Source: Nocardiopsis sp. CC223A (GTDB taxonomy: Bacteria > Actinomycetota > Actinomycetes > Streptosporangiales > Streptosporangiaceae). Taken from it: a stretch of 64,000 nucleotides of DNA. Below are positions 57,345 to 64,000 of this stretch, piece after piece. How positions within the stretch are numbered: position 1 is the stretch's first letter; each line of letters starts with the position of its first letter. Where the stretch lies: assembly GCF_030766825.1 (NCBI RefSeq), contig NZ_JASFDV010000013.1, positions 40,071 to 104,070 of the forward strand. The letters run 5' to 3'. A model generated the notes under the pieces. It was not told where the DNA came from. It worked only from the letters and a program-made list of their open reading frames with translations, and did not search any database. The position numbers and the translations under genes are program-made.

Positions 57345-58187
57345 TCAGAAGACGTGGTCGGGCGGGGCGGGGGAGTCCACGGCGTCGGCGTCGCGCACCG
57401 GGGCGCGGCCGGAGACGAAGCGGTCCAGCTCCTCGCCGGAGAGCAGCCGGGCCATCTCCGGGTCGCGGTGGGCGCGCCGGGACAGCTCGTCCTCCGGCAG
57501 CGGCCGGTGGGAGGCGGTCAGCACCAGGTTGCCGAACCGGCGGCCGCGCAGCACGCCCGGCTCCGCCGACAGCGCCACGTGCGGCAGCACCTCCCGGACG
57601 GTCGCCACCTGGCCGCGGGTGTGCGCCAGCGCACCGCCGTCGCCCACGTTCACCGCCAGCAGCCCGCCGGGGCGCAGCACCCGGGCGGCCTCGGCGTAGA
57701 ACTCCACCGACGTCAGGCGCGCCGGCGTGCGGGCCCCCGCGAAGACGTCGGACACGATGAGGTCGGCGCTCGCCCCGTGCCGGGCCGCGATCCACTCCCG
57801 GGCGTCGCCGATCCCCACCCGCAGCTGCGCCCGCCGGTCCCACGGCAGCCGCCGCCGCACCAGGTCGACCAGCGGGGCGTCCACGTCCACCGCCCGCTGG
57901 CGCGAACCCGGCCGGGTGTGCGCGATGTAGCGGGCCAGGGTGAGCGCCCCGGCGCCCAGGTGCAGGACGTCGATCGGCTCCCGGCCGGGGGCGACCAGGT
58001 CGGCGGCGTGCGCGATCCGCCGCACGTAGGAGAAGTCCAGGTGCCCGGGGTCCGACAGGTCCACGTGCGACTGGGGTGTGCCGCCCACCACCAGGAACCA
58101 CGATTCGGCCCGGTCGGCGTCGGCCAGCAGCTCCATGCCGGGCGCCCCGATGACCTCGTCGTCGTTCCGTGTCCCGCGTCCGCCCAT
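57345..58187 (-). CDS. spermidine synthase-like methyltransferase-fold protein
   Basis: A 280-residue protein of the spermidine synthase-like group. The Rossmann segment is DVLHLGAGALTLARYIAHTR near residue 73; the second is DLIVSDVFAGARTPARLTS near 142, with FYAEAARVLRPGGLLAVNV. The polyamine synthase Asp/Tyr sites are only partly kept, so the reaction is unclear; many actinomycete members are annotated as fused or orphan forms of unknown substrate. ATG 58187 has GGGGA upstream. The frame is open further with no clear start. Confidence 0.82.
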   Translation of the reverse strand: MGGRGTRNDDEVIGAPGMELLADADRAESWFLVVGGTPQSHVDLSDPGHLDFSYVRRIAHAADLVAPGREPIDVLHLGAGALTLARYIAHTRPGSRQRAVDVDAPLVDLVRRRLPWDRRAQLRVGIGDAREWIAARHGASADLIVSDVFAGARTPARLTSVEFYAEAARVLRPGGLLAVNVGDGGALAHTRGQVATVREVLPHVALSAEPGVLRGRRFGNLVLTASHRPLPEDELSRRAHRDPEMARLLSGEELDRFVSGRAPVRDADAVDSPAPPDHVF

Positions 58188-58352
58188 CGTCCCCGTCCCG
58201 TCCGTCCCGGTGCGGCCCCCAGCGTAGTCGTCCACAGGTCGGGAATCGCCGCGCGCTGCGCCCCCCGAGGACGCTAGCCTGGGGTTCCCCTGTTCTTTCG
58301 AGTTGTTCCAACACCCGCGCCCCGGTCGGGGCGCGTTCACCGAGGAGTGGCC

Positions 58353-60101
58353 GTGCTACTGCGGATGTCGACCCTGTTCCTGCGCACCCTGCGTGAGGAC
58401 CCGGCGGACGCCGAGGTGCCGAGCCACAAGCTGCTGGTCCGCGGCGGCTACGTGCGCCGCGCCGCCCCCGGCGTCTACTCCTGGCTGCCCCTGGGCAAGA
58501 TCGTCCTGGAGAACGTCGCCCGCGTGGTGCGCGAGGAGATGGACGCGATGGGCGGCCAGGAGCTGCTGCTGCCCGCGCTGCTGCCCAAGGAGTACTACGA
58601 GGCGACCGGCCGCTGGGAGGAGTACGGCGACACCCTGTTCCGGCTCCGGGACCGCAAGGGCGCCGACTACCTGCTCGGCCCCACCCACGAGGAGGTCTTC
58701 ACCCTCCTGGTCAAGGGCGAGTACTCCTCCTACAAGGACTTCCCGGTCATCCTGTACCAGATCCAGGAGAAGTTCCGCGACGAGGCCCGGCCCCGGGCCG
58801 GCGTGCTGCGCGGCCGCGAGTTCCACATGAAGGACTCCTACTCCTTCGACATCGACGACGCCGGGCTCCAGGAGTCCTACGACAAGCACCGGGCCGCCTA
58901 CATCCGGATCTTCGACCGGCTGGGCCTGGAGTACGTCATCGTCAAGGCCACCTCCGGCGCCATGGGCGGATCGGCCTCCGAGGAGTTCCTCGCGGTCGCG
59001 CCCACCGGCGAGGACACCTTCGTGCGCAGCACGGGGTCGGACTACGCGGCCAACGTCGAGGCGGTCACCACCCCGGCCCCCGCCGCGCTGCCGGTCGAGG
59101 GGCTGCCCGAGGCGAAGGTCCACCACACCCCGGACACCGCCACCATCCTGGCCCTCGTCGACTTCCTCAACGGGCTGGACCTGGGCCGCGACTTCACCGA
59201 GGCCGACACCCTCAAGAACGTCCTGGTCAAGACCCGCGTCCCGGGCTCGGACGAGTGGGAGCTGCTGGCCGTCGGCCTGCCCGGCGACCGCGAGGTGGAC
59301 TTCAAGCGCCTGGAGGCCGCCCTGGAGCCCGCCGAGGTGGCGCTGCTGGAGGAGGAGGACTTCGCGGCCAACCCGTTCCTGGTCAAGGGCTACATCGGTC
59401 CCCGTGCGCTGCTCGACAACAAGGTCCGCTACCTGGTCGACCCGCGCGTGGTCACCGGCACCGCCTGGGTGACGGGCGCCGACCGGCCCGACCACCACGT
59501 CATCGACCTGGTGGCGGGGCGCGACTTCACCCCGGACGGCGTCATCGACGTCGCCGAGGTCCGCGACGGCGACCCCTCCCCGGACGGGCGGGGCACCCTG
59601 TACACGGCGCGGGGCATCGAGATCGGCCACATCTTCCAGCTGGGCCGCAAGTACACCGACGCCTTCCAGGTCGACGCCCTGGGACCGGACGGCAAGCCCA
59701 AGCGCATCACCATGGGCTCCTACGGCATCGGCGTCTCCCGGGTGGTGGCCTCGGTCGTCGAGCAGTCCCACGACGACAAGGGCATCGTCTGGCCGCGCGA
59801 GATCGCCCCGGCCGACGTGCACGTCATCGGCACCGGCAAGGGCGACCAGATCGAGGAGGCGCTGCGCATCGCCGGCGAGCTCCAGGCCCGCGGGCTGCGC
59901 GTGCTGGTGGACGACCGCAAGGGCGTCTCGCCGGGTGTGAAGTTCACCGACGCCGAGCTGCTGGGGGTGCCCACCGCCGTCATCATCGGCCGCGGCCTGG
60001 CCGACGGCGTGGTGGAGCTGCGCGACCGCGCCACCGGCGAGCGCGAGGAGGTCGCCCTGGACGCGATCGTCGAACGCACCGTGGCCGCCTGCCGCGCCTG
60101 A
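58353..60101 (+). CDS. proS: prolyl-tRNA synthetase, bacterial type
   Basis: A 582-residue class II synthetase charging tRNA-Pro. Catalytic motifs: [18 protein letters not shown], motif 2 [17 protein letters not shown] with [10 protein letters not shown], and motif 3 [13 protein letters not shown]. The long INS editing domain lies between motifs 2 and 3 (residues about 225-385), so this is the bacterial rather than eukaryotic-like form. GTG 58353 has GAGGAG 5 nt upstream; GTG 58347 and ATG 58365 are alternatives. It is followed by a very strong terminator. Confidence 0.96.
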   Translation: MLLRMSTLFLRTLREDPADAEVPSHKLLVRGGYVRRAAPGVYSWLPLGKIVLENVARVVREEMDAMGGQELLLPALLPKEYYEATGRWEEYGDTLFRLRDRKGADYLLGPTHEEVFTLLVKGEYSSYKDFPVILYQIQEKFRDEARPRAGVLRGREFHMKDSYSFDIDDAGLQESYDKHRAAYIRIFDRLGLEYVIVKATSGAMGGSASEEFLAVAPTGEDTFVRSTGSDYAANVEAVTTPAPAALPVEGLPEAKVHHTPDTATILALVDFLNGLDLGRDFTEADTLKNVLVKTRVPGSDEWELLAVGLPGDREVDFKRLEAALEPAEVALLEEEDFAANPFLVKGYIGPRALLDNKVRYLVDPRVVTGTAWVTGADRPDHHVIDLVAGRDFTPDGVIDVAEVRDGDPSPDGRGTLYTARGIEIGHIFQLGRKYTDAFQVDALGPDGKPKRITMGSYGIGVSRVVASVVEQSHDDKGIVWPREIAPADVHVIGTGKGDQIEEALRIAGELQARGLRVLVDDRKGVSPGVKFTDAELLGVPTAVIIGRGLADGVVELRDRATGEREEVALDAIVERTVAACRA

Positions 60102-60110
60102 CCCACGGGA

Positions 60111-60150
60111 ACGGCTCCGCCCGGGGTCCCGGGACCCCGGGCGGAGCCGT
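60111..60150. terminator. 40-bp perfect palindrome, bidirectional terminator
   Basis: A perfect 20-bp inverted repeat with no spacer begins ACGGCTCCGCCC, 9 bp after the proS stop and 19 bp before the stop of the convergent DUF4439 gene. It can form the same hairpin in both transcripts. Confidence 0.9.
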
Positions 60151-60169
60151 CGGCGTACCGGGGCCGGGT

Positions 60170-60616
60170 TCAGGCCCCGTCGAACCCCGGCAGGGCGACC
60201 GGCTCCCCGCCGCGCTCCACCACCCGCACCGCCGCGTCCTGTAGGCCGCGGGCCCCGGCGGTGCGCAGGTCGGTGTCGCGGGCGGCCGACAGCCACGCGT
60301 AGGCGCGGGCGGCCACCTCCTCCAGCCCCAGCAGGAAGGCGTCCAGGGCCGCGTCGTCGCGGGCCGTCGGCAGGGGGTACGTCGCCCGTGCGGGAGCCGG
60401 GTCCACGCCCGAGGCCACCGACAGCGCGTGCAGTTCGTCACGCAGCGCCTTGTGGACCAGGGCCGTCTCATTGGCCCGGGACCGGAAGTCGAGGTCGCCC
60501 CCGGCCCCGCCCGCGAACTCGTACCCGTACACCGCCGCGTGCTCGGCGGCCAGGGCCTCCGCCAAGGCCTCGGGGCCGTCGTCGGCCGCCTCGACGGACA
60601 GGTCCGCGTCACTCAC
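60170..60616 (-). CDS. DUF4439 ferritin-like protein
   Basis: A 148-residue four-helix protein. ALAAEHAAVYGYEFAGGAGG near residue 21 matches the DUF4439 ferritin-like N-terminus (EHAAVYGY), and RDELHALSVASG then AYPLPTA-type segments follow. Ferritin-like DUF4439 proteins have Glu/His positions that could bind metal. The gene directly follows a lipoprotein gene of related fold (43-bp gap), so the two probably act together at the membrane. ATG 60616. Confidence 0.85.
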   Translation of the reverse strand: MSDADLSVEAADDGPEALAEALAAEHAAVYGYEFAGGAGGDLDFRSRANETALVHKALRDELHALSVASGVDPAPARATYPLPTARDDAALDAFLLGLEEVAARAYAWLSAARDTDLRTAGARGLQDAAVRVVERGGEPVALPGFDGA

Positions 60617-60659
60617 CGGGCACCGCCACCTTCCACCGTTCTCTCCATCACCCGGCCGC

Positions 60660-61157
60660 TCACGCGCGCGCCAGCAGGTGGGCGTGCACGGCCTCGCAGG
60701 CTCCGATACCGCTGATCAGCTGGGCCAGGCCGGGATCGGACACCGCCGCCGCCTGGTCGATGCGGGCCGCCGCGGCCGAGGCCTCCAGCACCCGCAGTCC
60801 CTCGGCGTCGGGTGCGGTGCCCGGGGCCGGATCGGTCGGCTCCTCCGACGCGGCCGCGGACCCCTCCCGCGCCGCCGAGTCCGCGGGCAGCGCCGCCGTC
60901 AGCGCGTCCACGTGCTCCAGGTGGTGGGCGCGCAACCGCTCCAGCAGGTCGGCCGGTCCCGAACCGGTCTCGATCGCCGTGGCGTAGCGGGCCGTGACCA
61001 GCTCCTTCTCCCACAGCAGCGAGCGGATCACGTGCTCGTCGGGGGTCACGTCGGACGGGTACCAATCGGTCTCTCCGCACCCGCTCAGCCCGGCGACCCC
61101 GGCGGCCGCCACCGCCGCGCCCAGGACCGTACGGCGGCTGAACCCGACCTCGCCCAC
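60660..61157 (-). CDS. Tat-type lipoprotein, ferritin-like
   Basis: A 165-residue protein. Twin-arginine signal [17 protein letters not shown] (Arg 8-9) and lipobox LSGC with the lipidated Cys at 27. The mature part is helical ([40 protein letters not shown]), with spaced Glu and His like DUF4439 relatives. GTG 61157 has GGGAGA 6-9 nt upstream. It is paired with the DUF4439 gene. A role in metal or redox handling at the outer membrane face is inference only. Confidence 0.85.
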   Translation of the reverse strand: MGEVGFSRRTVLGAAVAAAGVAGLSGCGETDWYPSDVTPDEHVIRSLLWEKELVTARYATAIETGSGPADLLERLRAHHLEHVDALTAALPADSAAREGSAAASEEPTDPAPGTAPDAEGLRVLEASAAAARIDQAAAVSDPGLAQLISGIGACEAVHAHLLARA

Positions 61158-61530
61158 GCGCTCTCCCTTTCGTGCCCGGTCCCCCGCCCCGCGCCGTCCC
61201 CGGCGCCGGACGCCCGGCTGTTCGTCCTCGCCCCCTATCTTTCCACGCCCGGCACCGGAACCGCTCCCCGTCCACAACCCTTGCAGGGCAGGGTCTGCGG
61301 GCCCGCCGGGACACGGCCCGACGCGCCCCTGCCACGGACGGCGACCTGGAAAGGGTCCGGGTGTGGATACCCTTGCACCACGACCGCCGTCGTACGCGAC
61401 GCGCGGCCGGTTCGCGTCCCCGTCGGGGAGCGGACCCACCAGTCGAAGACTTACGTACAGAGCTGGACCGCCCCGTACACCGGCCCGAAGGCCGTACGGG
61501 CGGGATTCTCGCCTTGAAGGGGCACACCAC
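61158..61530. promoter_or_regulatory. leader/promoter region of the rimP operon
   Basis: A 373-bp region between divergent genes. It must hold the promoters of the lipoprotein gene and of rimP-nusA. A composite hairpin at 61468-61503 is the only clear structure. No gene seen. Confidence 0.5.
61468..61503 (+). promoter_or_regulatory. leader hairpin before rimP
   Basis: CCG-C-CCCGTAC pairs with GTACGGG-CGG (one bulged C), enclosing an inner GGCC-CGAA-GGCC hairpin. It ends 27 nt before the rimP ATG. It could be an attenuator or autoregulatory target for NusA; no test possible from sequence. Confidence 0.45.
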
Positions 61531-62013
61531 ATGGGAGCGCAGGCGCGCGAGGAGCGCATCGCCGAGCTGCTGGAACCCGTCCTGGCCGCGGCCGGGCTGG
61601 ACCTGGAGGCCGTCGAGCTGACACCGGCCGGCAAGCGCCGGGTGCTGCGCGTGGTCGTGGACTCCGAGAACGGGGTGGACCTGGACACCGTCGGTGAGGT
61701 CAGCCAGGAGGTCGACACGACCCTGGAGTCCTCCGACGTCATGGGCGAGCTGCCCTACGTCCTGGAGGTCACCTCCCCCGGGGTGGACCGCCCGCTGACC
61801 CTGCCCAGGCACTGGCGCCGCTCGCGCGGGCGCCTGGTGCAGGCCGCCCTCGCCGAGGGCGGCGAGGTCACCGGCCGGGTCACCGCGGCCGACGACGAGG
61901 GCGTCACCCTGGACGTCGAGGGCCGCCCCCGCACCTTCGCCTACGCCGAGATCGGCAAGGGCAGGGTGCAGGTGGAATTCCGCCGTGCCGCCGACACCGA
62001 CGCGGCGGACTAG
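61531..62013 (+). CDS. rimP: ribosome maturation factor RimP
   Basis: A 160-residue protein needed for 30S subunit maturation. Family segments: [40 protein letters not shown] and [20 protein letters not shown]; the last is the hallmark. A C-terminal SH3-like domain follows. ATG 61531 has AAGGGG about 8 nt upstream. First gene of the conserved rimP-nusA-ylxR-infB cluster; nusA starts 12 bp later. Confidence 0.96.
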   Translation: MGAQAREERIAELLEPVLAAAGLDLEAVELTPAGKRRVLRVVVDSENGVDLDTVGEVSQEVDTTLESSDVMGELPYVLEVTSPGVDRPLTLPRHWRRSRGRLVQAALAEGGEVTGRVTAADDEGVTLDVEGRPRTFAYAEIGKGRVQVEFRRAADTDAAD

Positions 62014-62025
62014 AGGGGGAGCCCC

Positions 62026-63060
62026 GTGGACATTGACATGAGCGTTCTGCGCAGCCTGGAACGCGAGAAGGACATCTCCGTCGAGCTGGTCGCCCGGGCC
62101 ATCGAGGACGCGCTGCTGATCGCGTACCACCGCGAAGAGGGCCCCGACAAGAAGGCCAGGGTCGAGCTCGACCGCTCCACCGGGCACGTCATCGTGTGGG
62201 TGGCCGAACTGGACGAGGAGGGCGAGGTCGTCGGCGAGTCCGACGGCACCCCCACCAACTTCGGCCGCATCGCGACCTCCACCGCCAAGCAGGTCATCCT
62301 CCAGCGTCTGCGCGACGCCGAGGACGAGCTGACCCTGGGCGAGTTCGCCGGGCGCGAGCACGACATCGTCTCGGGCATCATCCAGCAGGGCAAGGACCCC
62401 CGCAACGTCCAGGTCGACCTGGGCCGGATCGAGGCGGTGCTGCCCCCGCAGGAGCAGGTGCCCACCGAGACCTACACCCACGGCGAGCGCCTGCGCGCCT
62501 ACGTGGTGCAGGTCCGCAAGGGCCACCGCGGCCCCTCGGTGACCCTGTCGCGCACCCACCCCAACCTGGTGCGCAAGCTCTTCGAGCTGGAGGTCCCCGA
62601 GATCGCGGACGGCACCGTGGAGATCGCCGCGATCGCGCGTGAGGCCGGTCACCGCACCAAGATGGCGGTCCGTTCCAACCGGGGCGGCGTCAACGCCAAG
62701 GGCGCCTGCATCGGCCCGCTGGGCAGCCGCGTGCGCAACGTCATGGCGGAGCTGCACGGGGAGAAGATCGACATCGTCGACCACTCCGACGACCCCGCGG
62801 TGTTCGTCGCCAACGCGTTGTCCCCGGCGCGGGTCAATTCCGTGGAAATCCTCGACATGGCCGCCCGGGTGGCCCGGGTGATCGTCCCCGACTACCAGCA
62901 GTCGCTGGCGATCGGCAAGGAGGGCCAGAACGCCCGCCTGGCCGCGCGTCTGACCGGTTGGCGCATCGACATCCGCTCCGACGCGGAGACCCCGCAGGTC
63001 CGCGAAGGGGCAGAGGACGAGACCGGTACGGGTGGTCGCGGCGCCGCGACGGACGGTTAA
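62026..63060 (+). CDS. nusA: transcription termination/antitermination factor NusA
   Basis: A 344-residue NusA. The N-terminal RNA polymerase-binding domain runs to about 125 ([20 protein letters not shown]), an S1 domain to about 205 ([20 protein letters not shown]), then two KH domains ([40 protein letters not shown]). It lacks the acidic repeats of E. coli NusA, as expected for actinobacteria. GTG 62026 follows a GAGGGGGAG. Confidence 0.97.
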   Translation: MDIDMSVLRSLEREKDISVELVARAIEDALLIAYHREEGPDKKARVELDRSTGHVIVWVAELDEEGEVVGESDGTPTNFGRIATSTAKQVILQRLRDAEDELTLGEFAGREHDIVSGIIQQGKDPRNVQVDLGRIEAVLPPQEQVPTETYTHGERLRAYVVQVRKGHRGPSVTLSRTHPNLVRKLFELEVPEIADGTVEIAAIAREAGHRTKMAVRSNRGGVNAKGACIGPLGSRVRNVMAELHGEKIDIVDHSDDPAVFVANALSPARVNSVEILDMAARVARVIVPDYQQSLAIGKEGQNARLAARLTGWRIDIRSDAETPQVREGAEDETGTGGRGAATDG

Positions 63061-63072
63061 CGGGTCGCGGCC

Positions 63073-63396
63073 ATGGCTCGACGCGATATGGTTGCGGGAG
63101 ACGGTCCCGGCCGTCCCACGCGTACGTGCGTGGGGTGTCGGTCGCGGGCAGTCCAATCCGACCTCGTTCGGATGGTGGCCGAGGGCACGGCCGTCATCCC
63201 CGACGTGCGGGGTCGACGTCCGGGTCGCGGTGCCTACCTGCACGACGATCGGCGGTGCTTCGCAGCGGCCGAGCGCAGGCGGGTGTGGTCACGCGCCTTT
63301 CGGAGGGGACCGGGCGACGGCGGGTGGGACGTTTCACGTGTGGAGGCGCTGTTCGGCGTCACCCCGCACGACCCACCGGCGAGCCCGTCCCGATAG
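63073..63396 (+). CDS. ylxR: YlxR family RNA-binding protein (RnpM)
   Basis: A 107-residue YlxR/DUF448 protein. The RTCVGCRSRAVQSDLVRMV motif (residues 17-35) and RPGRGAYLHDDRRCF (49-63) match the family, which binds RNase P RNA in Bacillus. The gene lies between nusA and infB as in most bacteria. The C-terminal 40 residues are arginine-rich and variable. Confidence 0.93.
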   Translation: MARRDMVAGDGPGRPTRTCVGCRSRAVQSDLVRMVAEGTAVIPDVRGRRPGRGAYLHDDRRCFAAAERRRVWSRAFRRGPGDGGWDVSRVEALFGVTPHDPPASPSR

Positions 63397-63608
63397 GGTT
63401 GGAATGTCCGGGCCGGCCTGCGGGTTGTAGTGACCGAGGTCGGCGTGCAGTGCTGTGCGCTGCACGAGTTTTGTACGGCCCATTGTTGTGTAGCGATGAG
63501 GAAGCAGGTCGAGATTGCGATGAGCGCCTGATGAGTACGCAGCGATGAGTACGAGCTAACAACGGTCCGGCACGAGCCCATGTCCCGGACCGAAGCTGAA
63601 GGAGAGTA

Positions 63609-64000
63609 GTGGCGAAGGTCCGGGTGTACGAACTCGCCAAGGAGTTCGGAGTAGAGAGCAAGGCCGTTCTGGCCAAGCTCAACGAGATGGGCGAATTCGT
63701 CCGTTCGGCGTCCTCGACGATAGAGGCCCCCGTCGTGCGACGCCTGCAGGAAGCTTTCAACAACGGGAGCGACGGCGGCAAGAAGGGCGGGGCTCCCAAG
63801 CCCGGCCCGCGCGCCGCGTCCTCCGCGGCCCCCAAGCCGGGGCCCGCACCCAAGCCGGGGCCCAAGCCGGGTCCGGCTCCCAAACCCGCCCCGCAGGCAC
63901 CGGTCGCACAGAACCCGGCCGCGCAGCCCCCGTCCTTCCAGGGCGAGCCCGCGCGCCCGGCCGCGCCCAAGCCGGGCCCCAAGGCCCCGCGCGGCGAGTC
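63609..64000 (+). CDS. infB: translation initiation factor IF-2, N-terminal part (cut by window end)
   Basis: The first 130 codons of IF-2. GTG 63609 has GGAGAG upstream and begins [20 protein letters not shown], then [20 protein letters not shown], the IF2_N domain. After residue 55 it enters a low-complexity region with repeated PKPGP units ([19 protein letters not shown]), typical of actinobacterial IF-2. The GTPase domain lies beyond the window. A 212-bp gap after ylxR has no gene. Confidence 0.95.
   Translation, partial: MAKVRVYELAKEFGVESKAVLAKLNEMGEFVRSASSTIEAPVVRRLQEAFNNGSDGGKKGGAPKPGPRAASSAAPKPGPAPKPGPKPGPAPKPAPQAPVAQNPAAQPPSFQGEPARPAAPKPGPKAPRGE

Noticed and set aside
1..64000. tRNA or rRNA genes
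   Set aside because: I looked for GGTTCGA-type T-arms with acceptor pairing and for rRNA core motifs in the gaps and found none; a tRNAscan run would settle this.

Overview
The window is about 72% GC. It has GTG and TTG starts, overlapping stop/start operons, mycelial-actinomycete families (MmyB-type XRE regulators, LuxR/AAA regulators, conservon GTPase, SecA2, DUF4081, DUF4439, DUF6177, DUF6507) and a terminal rimP-nusA-ylxR-infB block. I infer an actinomycete chromosome, probably Nocardiopsaceae/Streptosporangiales. The genus is a guess from overall gene content. I saw no rRNA or tRNA gene.

Layout. 1-3035: three overlapping small ORFs typical of mobile regions, then a type I-E-like CRISPR array (7 repeats, 6 spacers) with a dyad in its leader and one diverged repeat stranded 1 kb downstream past an acetyltransferase gene. 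No cas gene is present. 3036-11650: scattered regulator/enzyme pairs (MerR, MmyB/SDR, TPR protein, oxidoreductase, glutathione peroxidase, DUF4865/TetR, APH-like kinase). 11790-20410: an accessory island. It holds a frameshifted IS5-family element of exactly 900 bp between its inverted repeats, then, on the minus strand, a polymorphic-toxin locus. That locus runs DUF6177, a 103-aa protein, DUF6507, a 791-aa WXG-type toxin with a CdiA-CT-like nuclease tip, and its immunity gene. Downstream lie an IS5 transposase tail, an N-terminally truncated second toxin tip with a paralogous immunity gene, and a remnant third toxin/immunity pair. 20675-33071: alpha/beta hydrolase, a decayed APH gene, a TetR-MFS-amidohydrolase set, Lrp regulator, secreted S33 peptidase, DUF4081-GNAT, pta without ackA, and a Bcr/CflA exporter. 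33148-38136: a complete peptide ABC importer. 38791-47374: anti-sigma kinase, half-length ANL-like protein, two tandem LuxR/ATPase regulators, hisS. 48095-55246: lone CvnD-like GTPase, secA2, structured noncoding DNA, small cysteine proteins and cydAB. 55394-64000: NarL-type two-component system, spermidine synthase-like protein, proS, two ferritin-like proteins, then rimP, nusA, ylxR and the start of infB.

Main points of interest: (1) the toxin locus, where a 283-bp direct repeat, an IS scar, paralogous immunity genes and a degenerate third cassette show how toxin tips are swapped; (2) a 35-residue, eight-cysteine peptide after cydAB with a strong Shine-Dalgarno and terminator; (3) a pair of small proteins sharing a DPEN motif, each beside an APH-like gene; (4) the split CRISPR array; and (5) structured noncoding DNA after secA2. 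Protein family names come from sequence recognition by eye, without database searches.
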